The notes under the pieces were generated by a model. The model saw only the letters and a program-made list of their open reading frames with translations, had not been told where the DNA came from and made no database searches. 64,000 nt of DNA from Hymenopellis radicata (taxonomy: Eukaryota; Basidiomycota; Agaricomycetes; Agaricales; Physalacriaceae): contig JADNRX010000047.1 of assembly GCA_015501595.1 (NCBI GenBank), positions 124,001 through 188,000 of the forward strand, given 5' to 3'. Within the stretch, counting starts at the first letter, position 1. Each line of letters opens with the position of its first letter. Below, in pieces: positions 32,512-43,684 of this stretch. Position numbers and translations under genes: made by a program.

Positions 32512-34699
32512 ACAGCCAGAGGTCTCAGAGTCAGCTTCAGCTACCTTAAGGCTTGGAACCAGTTTCCTGATGTGATGTTCAGATACTGTCTGCTTCTTAT
32601 ACTCGACACCCTTCATTACCTTAGAGAATGCCTTGCTTAACACCTGACCTGCGTCAAGGTGGGGCTGCATTTTCATGAAGTACTGCTGCATTTCACATGC
32701 GTAAGTATATGGAAATATCCTATATTTATATAAGATCAATGAAGTAGAATCCAAGAAGAAGAGACTTACGATTTGGAACGAGAGGATGTACGAGAATTAT
32801 TGGACGATGTTTTATGTGGCGTATTTTTTGGGAAAGGAATATTAGAGCTAATAAGAAACTATAAGCAACAGACGTAGATTTACAACTGGAAATACCTGAT
32901 AATTTGAATCTCATCATCAAAGACATCAGCCGATGCTGCAGTCGTCGACATAGAATCATCAAGTTTTCTACAATCTAAGTAAGTCAACGGTTGACTTCAG
33001 ATTAGTGATAGACTAACTCTTTTTTGATAGGTCGATTGTTGCCGAAAATCGGTTGAGTAAATTGTCTAAAATGCACGATGAGCAATGATAAGATAGATTA
33101 GCTAGGTATGTACTCTTTTTTAATAGGAGTAGAGTGCTGTTCGTCCTCAGAACCATCAGTAATCTCAAGGATAGATTCCATAGATCTAGAATAATGATCA
33201 GAAATGAGAACTGAAGACAATTGAGAGGAATATAAACTTACCGACTACGCTTTCTGGGCGATGATGTTGACGATGAAGCAGTTGGAAGTGCACTACTGGG
33301 GCTAGCGGCGGAGGGACATGAAGTACCTAAGAGGGATGCTGCACCTAAGACAACTGTTTGACCGTTCTTGACATTTTCGATTGGAGTGTCCTGCAGTACC
33401 CAACGATTGTCTTCGCCAACAGTGCAGAAGTGTTTGAGAATGGATAGCTTGAGAGAGGCAAGAAGAATATCTGCGTCTAAGGGTTGAAAACGAGGAAGAG
33501 TGTCGACCGTTGTCTTGAGACGATTGGGAGGTGTATCGTTCGTCTATTAAGAGAATAAGCGTAATTTTACTAGACTGAAGAAGGATAGAACTGACGTTAA
33601 ACCATAGTATGTTAACAATATGCTGAGCGGCACGAGCAAGCTTCTGACGAGAACTTTTTTCTGCAAGAGGAGAAGAGGGAGCAGAAAACGAATTGAGATG
33701 CTCCGCATAATACTTGCTGAGGTGCTTGAATGGCTGAGCTTGTGGAGTATTACGAGTAGATGAGGAGGGAGTAGATGGCGAAGCTCTGCTGGGTGTGCTA
33801 CTTTGAGAGGGTATTGAAGGTGAAGAGTCTGAACTTTGGCTAGAGCTGCCAGCTTTGAGTACTAAAATAAAATAGTAAGTAATAGTTATAATGAGACGAT
33901 ATAACTCACATTTATCACGATGTTGCTCAAGAGCAGTACGATGGTCAGGAATGCAGCATAGTGGTTGTTCCGTCAGCGCCACTTTATCGACACAACATCG
34001 TTGACATGCCCCATATGTGCATCCCATACGTGAAGTGCGCTTCTGACAATGTGGACATTTGCTGGTAGTAGCAGTTGGCAATGAGTGAGGGGTGGGGTTG
34101 GAAGTAGCGGAGGAGGAGGGATGAGCGGAGGAGGAGGGATGAGCGAAGGAGGGTGGAGTCCAACACTAAGAATAATGTGAGATAAAATCAAAATGAATAA
34201 GGCGAAGAGTACATTTGGGGAAGCCCATGAAGCCCAATGTGAGCGTGCCCAGTGCTGAGCATTACCACGCATTATGAAGCGCTCATCTTCAAGCCACCAG
34301 TACCCATTACATTTTTCTTGATTGCTTCGTGCATGAGGAGCATCAAAGCTAGGATTGGCATTGTTAGTGCACTACAGAGTGATGAGCGGCGGTTCGCATA
34401 TAAGAGATACAGATAGCTTGCCTTGACAAAGCACCCGCCGGCGTTTAGAGGATTTCGACCATTGCCGACACAGTGCTGCTTGTCGATGATAAAGCCAGAG
34501 GAACAATGAGGGCACGGTTGACCAGGTATAACAGCAGAGATGATGGGTGCAGGCGGCGTGGGTGACGCAGACATAAATCCCCCGTTGAGCGTCGCAGTCG
34601 TGATGAAAAGACAACTGGTGGAAGGAGTGACATTTCAGCCACACTTACAGAACTATACAGTTGCAACATGTGTGACAGGTTTTGGCTCTGAAGGTGCAT

Positions 34700-35607
34700 T
34701 TGAATGACTGTGTAGGCGACTTCTCCTTCATGATCAAACGAAGTACCATTCCCAACGTGGAAGATACATGATCGAGTAAACTACAAGTGGAACACACCCA
34801 AAGGAGCAATCAGATATGTCTGAAGGGGTACTCTAATGAATCTGTACGAGTAGTGGCTGAGTCTCCTAAAGGAGAGTTCTAACACACTGAAAGGACTAGT
34901 CTAAGGCCTATGAAGGAGTCGTGGAATAGACTTACAGCAGTGTTGGAAAGGGCGCATAAGTGTAGTAGAAATTGAGCGGTGAGCAGCCATGAAGGAGCAA
35001 TGGATTACACGTAAAGGGTTATACAAGACGCGTGAAGGAGTACTGGTGGGCACCTACATGAAAAATGAGTTTGAATATACATGCAGGAGTGATTGAATGA
35101 ATGGTAGGCTGGGATTGATCCTGAAGGTGCTATTGAATATCCTTGTAGGAGTGTTCGAGAACTCCTGTAGGGAAAGTGGTCAGTAAATAGCAGCCGCTTG
35201 TGAGGGGGTGATGGAACGCACCTAGAGGATCATTGGAATAGCCCTTTAAGAGTAGTCCAATAACGCTTCACGTACATTCCGGGAGATGTCGGCGGCAGTC
35301 GCAGGCTGGCTCTAAAGGATCATTGGAACACCCCTTTAAGAGTAGTCCAATAACCCTTCACGTACATTCCGGGAGATGTCGGCGGCAGTCGCAGGCTGGC
35401 TCTAAAGGATCATTGGAACACCCCTTTAAGAGTAGTCCAATAACCCTTCACGTACATTCCGGGACATGTCGGCCGCAGTCGCAGCCTGGCCCAGGGCCCA
35501 GCTGGCAGTCGTTCTGCAGCTGCAGTCGAACAGTACTGCAGGTGCAGTCGGCGGCAGTCGACTGGCAGTCGACTGGCAGTCGACGATGCAGTAACGCCGG
35601 CGTTCTC
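34700..35607. repeat. Right subterminal repeat region, with three 90-bp tandem units
   Basis: Repeated words TGAAGGAG-TGGAAT and CTACAGGAG-like mirror those at 9170-9860 on the opposite strand. Three tandem units of exactly 90 bp begin at 35221, 35311 and 35401, each containing AGGATCATTGGAA, AGTAGTCCAATAAC and TTCACGTACATTCCGGGA. CAGTCGACTG palindromes occupy 35550-35585. The region is non-coding. Confidence 0.8.
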
Positions 35608-35642
35608 TGAGCAGGAGCGGCCTATCGATTTGCAATTAGCTG
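35608..35642 (-). repeat. Right terminal inverted repeat of the KDZ-type element
   Basis: This is the reverse complement of 8970-9004 with one mismatch. Similarity ends immediately outside, before GAAAGCCCTTTC. Confidence 0.8.
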
Positions 35643-35940
35643 GAAAGCCCTTTCTGCTGTCTTGTCCCTGCTTGAGCAAGAAATGCTTTGGTGACTATGG
35701 CTCTTCACCTGACTCGGCGCAATGGTCATTTGTGTGCCTACCATTCAGGATCAAACCATTGACCTCAGCGTGCCCCTGAATACGGAGAGGAAAGGACAGG
35801 AAGACGCACGGCACCTTTCACGGAGTTCACTCTTTGCCCATTTTCGATGTACAGCCTCAGGTTCGCTTCCTTCTCCTGGTATGGCCTACTTATAAGTTGG
35901 CACACAGCGTTGTAGATCAAGTCGCTGCTCCGCCCACTGT

Positions 35941-36728
35941 CATGAGCCTCTATCTTCCTCGGCTGGCCATAGCTCCAGCATCTTATCATAGCTCTCATGA
36001 CGGGCGATCTGCGCACCACTCACATACTGGAGGCTCACGACACTCATCGGTTCGCGTGCCACATCGAACGTATAGTGTTCATCACCCAGTCAGTCATCAC
36101 GGTGGAGTTGTAGTTGTCCCCGCTTCTGTATCATTGAGTGGAAGTGGGGCGCGCCGCGGATCCATCGCGTCAAATCAAGGATCTGGAGTGCGCGGCGTGA
36201 TTCCACCCATTTATCCTAGCGACAGCATCTCTCAGCGCGGTTCCTCAGTGGGCAGCCCGCCATCTCATGTCTACGGTCCGGTTGCTCACAACGCGTTGAC
36301 GTGCTATCGTGGAAACCCATCGCCCGCTGCTACATACCCGTACGGTCCTATGGTGCGGGCCAACGACTACGTATACAACCCACGGCCTACACAGCTCGCA
36401 CTTTCCCCTCCCCAGAACTACTATTCCCCGACGTCAGCACCACGAAGCTCAGTTACAGTACATGTCCTCCCTCCTCCTCCTCCTCCTCCTCCGCCGCCAA
36501 CCACTTGTCATGTATGCGGCACTGGCATGGGGTTTGGACAGTACCCGACAGCACCGAGGGTGGTTGCGGTTCCTGTGATGATGATCAATTGTCCTTGCAC
36601 CCTCGCTGGTACGTTGTATTCTCCGATCTTCCAAGTGCTGTACAGCTGACATCGTGTCTGTAGCTACTGGCGCGTATGTACACGGGGCGTACTATAAGGC
36701 AGATGACTACTTCCGCGGCGCAAATTAG
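35941..36728 (+). CDS. Ser/His/Pro-rich hypothetical protein
   Basis: I chose the ATG at 35941 (MSLYLPRLAIAPASYHSSHD) rather than an upstream in-frame ATG at 35834, because the earlier stretch is of a different composition. The protein is low-complexity: Ser/His/Gly-rich N-terminal half (HHSHTGGSRHSS, SGSGARRGSIAS), Tyr/Pro-rich middle, a run of ten prolines, then a small Cys-containing segment (TCHVCGTGMGFG, NCPCTLA). An intron at about 36609-36663 leads to a last exon ATGAYVHGAYYKADDYFRGAN and the stop at 36726-36728. No domain is recognised. Its presumed promoter abuts the right end of the KDZ-type element, which may affect expression. Confidence 0.65.
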
Positions 36729-37901
36729 TATACGAAACTATTGTTCTGAAGTTCCTTTGTTTCCTGCACAAAATGATATGTATTGTATTGTGTGAATGGT
36801 CGTTTGAGCTGGCACAGGATGAGGATACGCGTTCGAACAGGGCGCCATCTAAATGGATTAACAGCTCGGAGGACCTGTAGTCCTAGGTACTGACTCCCCA
36901 TGGAGTCGCTGTGATGTGTAAGCTTCATCATGATCGGACACTGTCTTTCCATAGAAATCAACATGGGAGAAGCGCCGAAAGCGCGCCACAGCCTGAGTAC
37001 TCGGAACACAAGTCGAAAGTTGAGAGCGGTCCGTAGGATCATGACGACGGATGATGGGAGTTCAATACATTAATATCTTGCGAGTCATTTGCAACGATGT
37101 CGGCTGAACGGTACTAAGCATTGCGGTGAACCATGTATTTGTTTGGGGGAGGGGCCCGGAGGGCGCTTCCAGCTGGAGATACGGCTGAGGAGCCAGCGCA
37201 ATAGGAGGGAGCAAACTCGGGCTCTCTCAAGTTGCCGGCGTTTAAAATTTGAAGGTCCGCCGGCTTGAGCCGAGTGCTAATTATTCGGCACGGACTCAAG
37301 TACTCACGGTTCACCTTCTCCTTCGTACGCTCACCACGGTATGCCTCAGCTCTTGCGGACGCGCCTGAAACGGTCCGCAGGTCGGGCTTGTGTCTTTCCA
37401 ACACTCACTTCGGCTAAAAGGCTTGCTTCAGACGAGATTGAATGTGAATGACTGCCAATCAAAGATTCGACGTTGCTACAACCTTCCAGCACAAACGGCG
37501 ACGCGAACTCTGCACCAGTCTCTCACGCTCCGGCTGATGATCTTCTGAATTCTAAAATCTCGCTTCGTTTCCCGCCCCAGTACTTTGGTGCTTCGGCGCT
37601 CTAGTCTCATATGTCCTGAGTAAGTCTTTTCGCCACATGCTACCTTCCTAGGGTATCGGCGTCGTCCATCCTTCTTATTGTATATAGACCCTATGTTAGC
37701 GCTGGGGATCTGTAGTGCTCATCAGTCAAACTGGGACTGTATGAGCGTGTCACTACAGTGCCGTCAGGTTTGATTAAAACGTATGTATCTTCCATCGATC
37801 CGTTCCGAAGCTATAAAACCGACTTGTATGTTCAGACAGTCAGGCTGCATCTTCTTTCTTTCTTATCTCTCGCCTCAGATACCGGCGTCCACGTCGGAAA
37901 C
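36729..37901. other. Intergenic, no gene recognised
   Basis: Short frames on the minus strand (36725-37042, 37114-37404) have no recognisable features. A near-palindrome around 37226-37265 (GCCGGCG...CCGCCGGC) is the only structure noted. The right part should contain the promoter of the membrane-protein gene at 37902. Confidence 0.4.
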
Positions 37902-39403
37902 ATGGTGCCACTCGTTATACTGTTCGTCTAGTCTCCTCTGGAACAATTCATTTGGGCTAATCCTGAGCACACAGGGTCTGGCTACCAGTGGCATTTTCCA
38001 TTCACATTTTGGTGCCATCCAACACTACTGTGGACGTTTCGACAAGTGTCACGGTCATTTTCGAGAATTCAGACAATGCAACGGACATCTTTCTGAAGGA
38101 ATTCGATGTCGATGACAATGAGTTCAACGAATCTGTGCTATTCCCTGTCGCTTTCTCAACCTCCACCGTCTTGGTAAACATGACGTTCCCAACGGTACAG
38201 TAAGCGCGACATTTGTGTCCATCTAACATCAAACTGAGTTCACGTTGCTAGAAATTATGTTGTCGTTGCTGTCACCGATCCTCAGTGAGTGCCTTCTTGA
38301 CACCGCTCTGTCTATCTCAATCTCTAGGTGACCAGATATTGGACTCTCACGGACGCTCTTGCCAGAAGTCTAGAAATTCAAGTCTTAGACGATGATGACC
38401 AGGACGGCTGGGGTAGCCACGGGAGACATCGCGGTGACCACGGCTTTACAGACGGTCTTACAAGCTCAATCCCGCAAGCTTCTGCCTCCGCGACGGCGTA
38501 AGCAGTCTCGGTGACTGTATAGCATTTGTTTCACCTCATTTCTAGGTCGCTTGATATGGGGGATGGTAATAATGACTCTGACCACCGAGGTAGCAGAAGG
38601 TCAGCGTTCATGTATACTTGTTGCTCCGCCATCTCAACGAATGTCCCTCCAGCTCAAATCATCTAAACACCGCTGTAATTGTCGGTTTGATTTTTGGCGT
38701 CTCAGCATTCTGGGTTCTCCTCGGCCTACTGGTGTATTGTTTGATTCGTCGAAGGGATGCGAGTCACTGTAAGCTATTTCTTCTCGAATATGTTCGCTTG
38801 CTAACGAGATTTATAATAGCCACCGAACGACAGCGCGATGACAAGAATATAACACCGTTTGATCTGCGAACATCACACCCCTTTAACGACAACATCACCA
38901 ATCTTGATCAAGAGGCTCTCCTTTCGCGAGGGAAGCGAACATGGAGAGAGGTAAAATCCATACCCTATGACCCCCTTCCGATTCTCAAGGCAAAGTACAG
39001 GCAATGGCGTTGGGAAGACACCCATATCGGTCCCCGAGTAATGGGACGACACGCACCATCTACGCCGACTCGGGGAGTCGATTCTTTGTTGGCCAGCCCA
39101 ATCGTTTACCGGCAGAGAACACGCCACATTCTCATACTTCTCATGGCTCATCCGCACAGGTAATGCGTGCTGGGGCCACTATAGCAGCTGATCGGGCTTA
39201 TCTCTTGACAGATGCGCTCGCCCCAGACTGAGATCAGTCATCGAGATTCTTGCTGTGATGCCACACCCGCCATCGAAGTCGTCCAGTTGCCGATGCATGT
39301 TCACCACCCATTTCGCTTTGCGGATCCCTACCCGCCTGATTACGTCTCCGTACAGACTGTTGAGCGTGACGAAATTGACGTGCGTGCCATGTCGAGTCGG
39401 TAG
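37902..39403 (+). CDS. Single-pass membrane protein, paralog 1
   Basis: The likely start is the ATG at 37902 (MVPLVILF, a short hydrophobic leader before an intron ending at 37978). The extracellular part begins VWLPVAFSIHILVPSNTTVDV and continues with FENSDNATDIFLKEFDVDDNEFNESVLFPVAFSTS, with several N-glycosylation sites, then NYVVVAVTDPQ after an intron. A Ser-rich spacer leads to one transmembrane segment (NTAVIVGLIFGVSAFWVLLG) and RRRDASH on the cytosolic side, then a ~200-residue tail ending at 39403. The layout is that of type I plasma-membrane or cell-wall-sensing proteins common in agaricomycetes; the function is unknown. Exact splice sites at the first intron are uncertain. Confidence 0.55.
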
Positions 39404-40478
39404 GTAGGTAGAGACGGCACACTTTGTAAGGACGTCTGCATCGAAGGTCTCGTTAGGACAGATTTTTACTGAATAAAGACTATTTTCGCTTTATCTGTTC
39501 TCTTGTTACGAGCACGCAAGCCGCCTGGATCAAGCACACGGGGGAACTTCTGCACCGGTACCTTCTCAATCTTTTGTTGCATTTCATCATACTTACTAAA
39601 TCACAGATTCATGAAAGAATGTGACAGGAAACCATAGAGTCTGGAGCCATCACACCGCACTTCAACGATGATGCAACTCGTCCGTGATGTTGAAGCCTCG
39701 CCGCAGTGGATGCCTCCTCGTTGACGCATCACGATGATAACAGGATACACTTTTCCAGTTATCTTGGGTGTTACGCTCGCTCTTCTCAACCCGAAATTCT
39801 ACCTCGAAACGACTTTTCGCACACATTCAGTGCGCACACGATCATCACTTACGCGTCAAGTAAGAGTTCGCGACAATGGCAGATTGGTCGCATGTGCATC
39901 TTGACAATGATATCGATGGATCTCGATTGAGGCTTAACTGGCCGCTGCTAGTGAGGCTTGTTGTTCTTGCTCGTACCATCCTGCCTTGGGGAACCACTTT
40001 GTTAGGGATGGGACTCGGCTTTGCTCCTCATTACAACGGTGTGTCTGAATTATCTGGTGCTGGACATGATTTGATGCAGATATAGTAGTCGGAGGTTCGA
40101 GGAAGTTGCCACAACCGCCATTGTAATGAACCTGATCTCCATCTCAAAGCTGTAGTATCTCAAGACCGGGACAGTGCGAGTCGACGCGGGAGGATGATCA
40201 GAGTTTTCCTGTGGTTCTCTCCCAACATATGTTGTCATGCGCGTGAGTTGATGTTTGCATGGCCGTGCGGCAAGCTTCTCGTTTCAATGGTGCCGGATAC
40301 ACCCAACTCTTTAGGATGTTCGCTCCCTGTTGCCGGCATGAGAACAATGATCGTTGCCTCTCACAGACATCTTGTTGGTGAAGAATCCAAGAACGAAACA
40401 GGAGGTGACGCGATATCTCTTCTGCCCATCCTTTCTTTCGTGTTCTTCAATTTCGTTTCCTGAATCCTCAGGCTGGCT
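39404..40478. other. Intergenic between membrane-protein paralogs 1 and 2
   Basis: An open frame at 39876-40085 (MADWSHVHLDNDIDGSRLR) may be a small exon but has no recognisable domain. The last ~120 bases (containing GACGCGATATCTCT) resemble the upstream region of paralog 3 at 42315, so they are likely promoter sequence carried in the duplication. Confidence 0.4.
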
Positions 40479-43080
40479 ATGATTATTCTTGGTTTATTCG
40501 CACTTTTGTACGTCGGCCACTGAATTACGACCTAAGGCTACAGCCTCTCACGACAGCTCGACTGCAGGGTCTGGCTACCATCATCGTCTTGTGTGCAAAT
40601 CCACGCGCCCAATACTACAACGCAGGGGGCCGACACGAATGTTACGCTTATCTATGAGCCTGGCGATCCCGAACAATTGTTTTTCCAGAAATACAAGCTG
40701 GATGCGGGGGAGTTTGCCCAAGCCGTCTTCCCAGTGGATTCCTTCAATGCAAATACCTCGATATTCATAGTTTTTTTCTTTTCCCCCATGTCAGTCACTA
40801 TACTAGCTTCCTCGCGTGCTTATTGACCATTCTCCTAGGCGATACCAAGTTGTGGCGGTTGACGACACCAAGTATATTTCCCTCAATTTGTCAGAGTGGC
40901 GCGATTTCTGACGAACGGCTTAGCAATCCAACACTGGAGAATGCGCTTGCGAGAAGCAACGTGATCCAAGTCGGGAAGAACACGACCTTCTCTGGCAATG
41001 ATGATGATGATGATTCAAGTCTTCATGGTAGTGGTGCCACTGCCAGTGACGATAACGGTGGTTCTCCAATTCAGACGTCTGGGACCACTTCGACGTCGCG
41101 GACCACTTCTGGGTGTGTTTTCATCCGTGCACTAGCGATGTGATGTCTGATATCACGAAAAGAATTAACACACTCATAGCTGGGATCATTATTTTGGGTC
41201 TAGCCACAGTGTCCCTCGCTGGCGTGCTCATCTATATATTCGTCCGCCGCCGCCTCCACCAGAACGCTGCTCGCGTAGCGTGTCAAGCTGTTCCTCAAAA
41301 CATAGATGAACGTTCTTCTGGCCATATGCCAAATTTTCGACCTGAATTGTCTGCATCGCAGATGAGTCACGATCTGCCACTGAGCCCAGTAAGTAGTCCC
41401 ACAATGTCATCAACGATATAACGACCATGTTATCTCCAGGGAAGTTCGGTCCATGGGTCAACAGAGCCCCCAGTTGTCGAGATCACGAGGAATCGTTATC
41501 GTTCGGGCTCACTTTACTCAAACAACACTTCCCTCCCAGAGTATGCAAGTGTATGGAGTCGTAGAGGGGTTGCTCAACCCTCACGAACAGAGTTATCGGA
41601 GCCTTTCATCGAGATGATCACAAGGGAGCACGCGCCTTCGCTTCATTCGAACAATAACAGGTTGCCACCTCCGGAATATGCAACTGCATCTCAGGAGTCT
41701 GAGAGGGTTCAGGCAGAGGCTGCTTATGAACTCGGAGCTTCAAACAACGTATCTACGAGCGCAGACTTGATCAGTCTAACTCGGAAGACGGCGATAAGGA
41801 TAGGGACAAGCGGAATGACGACGACGACGTAGATAGTGAGGACAAGGACAAGGACAAAAGACTATCTCTTCGTGGACCATATATTGAAGGAGAATACGTT
41901 ACAACATCTCGACAGCTGACTTCGGATCCGTGCAGCGACAGGGCTATGCATCGGTTGCTTTCCCGTTGTCTCCGTGTGAGACCAGGGCAAAATGGTACCC
42001 ACAACTGCTGTAATCTCTTGGGTTCATGCGTTGATCTCGTCACCCGCCAACAAAATTGTATAGTTTCAAGACGTATCCGTGAGGAGAAGAGCGCTTTGAC
42101 AGGACACGCGATCGCTACCGCATTTCTGCATCATCCGAGAACACTGCATCCACGAATATGGCTGTATACATCAGCTTGGCGGGTGAGGTGAGATCTCCAT
42201 CCCGCCATTTTAGCGGCGTTTATGATGTGAGCTGTCAGTTGCCGGTGTTTCACTGATAGTTGCATCTTACCTCCACCTTCAATCAGTGTCAATGGCAGAT
42301 CTAAAGACTAAACGGGAGACGACGCGATATCTCTCCTTCCCACCCTGCTCCTTTCTCTCCTCCACGGTCTTTTTTTCTTCGTTTCCTGAATCCTCAGGCT
42401 GGCTATGATTGTTCTGGGTGGTTTATTCGCACTTTTGTACGTCGGCCACTGAATTACGACGTACGGCCTCTCACGATAGCTCGGCTTACAGGGTCTGGCT
42501 ACCATGGTCGACTTGTTTGCAGATTGTTGTGGCCAATACAACAACGCAGGGGGCCGACACGAATGTTACGCTTATTCATGAGCCTGGCGATCCCGGACAA
42601 TTGTTTCTCAAGAAATACCAGCTGGATGCGGGGGAGTTTGCCCAGCCCGTCTTCCCAGTGGATTCCTTCAATGCAAATACCTCGACATTCATAGTTTTCT
42701 TTTTCCCCATGTCAGTCACTAGATTAGCTTCTCCTCGCGTGCTTATTGACCATTCTCCTAGGCGATACCAAGTTGTGGCGGTTGACAACACCAAGTATAT
42801 TTTCCTCAATTTGTCAGAGTGGCGCGATTTCTGACGAACGGCTTAGCAATCCAACACTGGAGAATGCGCTTGCGAGAAGCAACGTGATCCAAGTCGGGAA
42901 AAACTCGACCTTCTCTGGCAAGGATAACAATGATGGAGGAGGAGGAGGAGGAAGTGGTGGTGGCAATAAAGGCAACAATAATGGCCATCACCAGAAGGAC
43001 GATGACCATTCCGGCACTACTTCACTCGCGACTTCTGGGTATGTTCTCTGCGCATTAGCGATGTGATGTCTGATACAGCA
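40380..43080 (+). repeat. Tandem segmental duplication covering paralogs 2 and 3
   Basis: The segments near 40415-41150 and 42310-43080 align along promoter, leader exon, first intron, ectodomain and second intron with only scattered substitutions and small indels. Similarity falls away in the spacer before the transmembrane segment. The offset is about 1.92 kb. The conservation of introns as well as exons points to a recent direct duplication. Confidence 0.8.
40479..41832 (+). CDS. Single-pass membrane protein, paralog 2
   Basis: The ATG at 40479 gives a hydrophobic leader MIILGLFALL, then an intron (GTACGTC...CTGCAG), then VWLPSSSCVQIHAPNTTTQG. The ectodomain has TNVTLIYEPGDPEQLFFQK, LDAGEFAQAVFPVDSFNANTS and, after an intron, RYQVVAVDDTKYISLNLS. 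An Asp/Ser/Thr-rich spacer (FSGNDDDDDSS) precedes one transmembrane segment (LIAGIIILGLATVSLAGVL) and RRRLHQN. The cytosolic tail is Ser/Pro-rich with two PPEYAT/LPEYAS-type motifs and ends at 41832. It is a near-duplicate of paralog 3 over the ectodomain, but the tails differ completely. Confidence 0.65.
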
Positions 43081-43684
43081 AAAAAGGAATAACACCGGAA
43101 CCATAATCGGGATCGTGTTTGGTGTTCTAACCTTCCTTTCGATCGTTGGCATCCTTGGCTATGTCTCCATCCGCCGCCGGCGCAGACGCGCCTTCCGGCC
43201 GCAGCGCATGGTGCGAGACTCGTATTCGCCGTCCTCCTTCAGGCAGTACATGACGGAAAAGTACATGGGCTCGCCGCCCATGACCGTCCACACGCCATCC
43301 ATCATCTCGGCGGATCCTTATGGATACCTGAAACGACCAAGCCCGCCACCGCCCACATACCCTTCCATCTACGATACCCACACGGCGGCGGATACCATAC
43401 GCCGGTCCATCATCGCCCCGTCTACAATCACGAGTCTGAACGTCTCGCCATTCACGGATCGGCAGATGCAGATTCATCAGCGGTTGTACGAGCTCCAGCA
43501 AGAGCTCCTTAGACTGGAGAAGAAGGGCAATCTGTCGGCTGCGGATACGCTGGGGACCGTCAACGATGAGGTGGAGGTCATGTATGCAAAGACCAAGATC
43601 GGGACGTTGCGGGACTTTCTAGACTCACCATGGGCCAAGCACCAGACTGATGAGCTACCGCCAGAGTTGAAATTGTGTTTCTGA
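42405..43684 (+). CDS. Single-pass membrane protein, paralog 3
   Basis: The ATG at 42405 gives the leader MIVLGGLFALL, an intron, then VWLPWSTCLQIVVANTTTQG. The ectodomain is nearly the same as in paralog 2 (TNVTLIHEPGDPGQLFLKK, RYQVVAVDNTKYIFLNLS). The spacer is different: a Gly/Asn/His-rich run (GGGGGGSGGGNKGNNNGHH). A transmembrane segment (TIIGIVFGVLTFLSIVGILG) is followed by RRRRRRAFRPQR and a ~170-residue tail with PPPPTYPSIYDTH and a predicted coiled coil (QIHQRLYELQQELLRLEKK). The stop is at 43682-43684. The role is unknown; the tail suggests interaction with cytosolic partners. Confidence 0.68.

Larger units (their letters stand above)
28080..34574 (-). pseudogene. GRF-like zinc-finger protein gene split by a 4.2-kb insertion
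   Basis: Start is the ATG at 34574 (MSASPTPPAPIISAVIPG). The first exons encode a GRF-like finger (GQPCPHCSSG, GNGRNPLNAGGCFVKC, EKCNGYWWLEDERFIM). A second cysteine cluster follows (KCPHCQKRTSRMGC, GACQRCCVD, LCCIPDHR; 33900-34060), then a Ser/Pro-rich linker and a domain reading LKTTVDTLPRFQPLDADIL ... TVGEDNRWVLQDTP. Short exons continue down to KLVPSLKVAEADSETSGCP at ~32515, where the frame runs into element DNA and stops at once. It resumes at 28280 with FGIPVTLNLSHPEARGC and ends with a TAG at 28080. GRF fingers usually bind single-stranded nucleic acid and occur in DNA-processing enzymes. The gene is probably inactive in this copy. Confidence 0.65.
8970..35642. mobile_element. 26.7-kb KDZ-type composite element with TET/JBP cargo
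   Basis: The two outer ends carry the same 35-bp sequence in opposite orientation (8970-9004 and 35608-35642, one mismatch). Just inside each end lie runs of CAGTCGACTG-type palindromes, then subterminal repeats rich in CCTTCA/TTGGAA and CTCCTGTAG words, in mirrored orientation. Between them are a KDZ transposase, a TET/JBP oxygenase, an oxygenase-chromodomain gene, a RING-like gene, a coiled-coil gene and a GRF-like zinc-finger gene. Linkage of KDZ transposases with TET/JBP genes in basidiomycetes is established knowledge; that all six genes form one mobile unit is inference. No target duplication is visible (flanks CCCAATGA and GAAAGCCC differ), and nested insertions at 13.9-18.1 kb and 28.3-32.5 kb inflate the length. 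Confidence 0.7.

Noticed and set aside
8962..35650. Target site duplication around the KDZ-type element
   Set aside because: The flanking octamers CCCAATGA and GAAAGCCC do not match, and shifting the boundary a few bases does not help.
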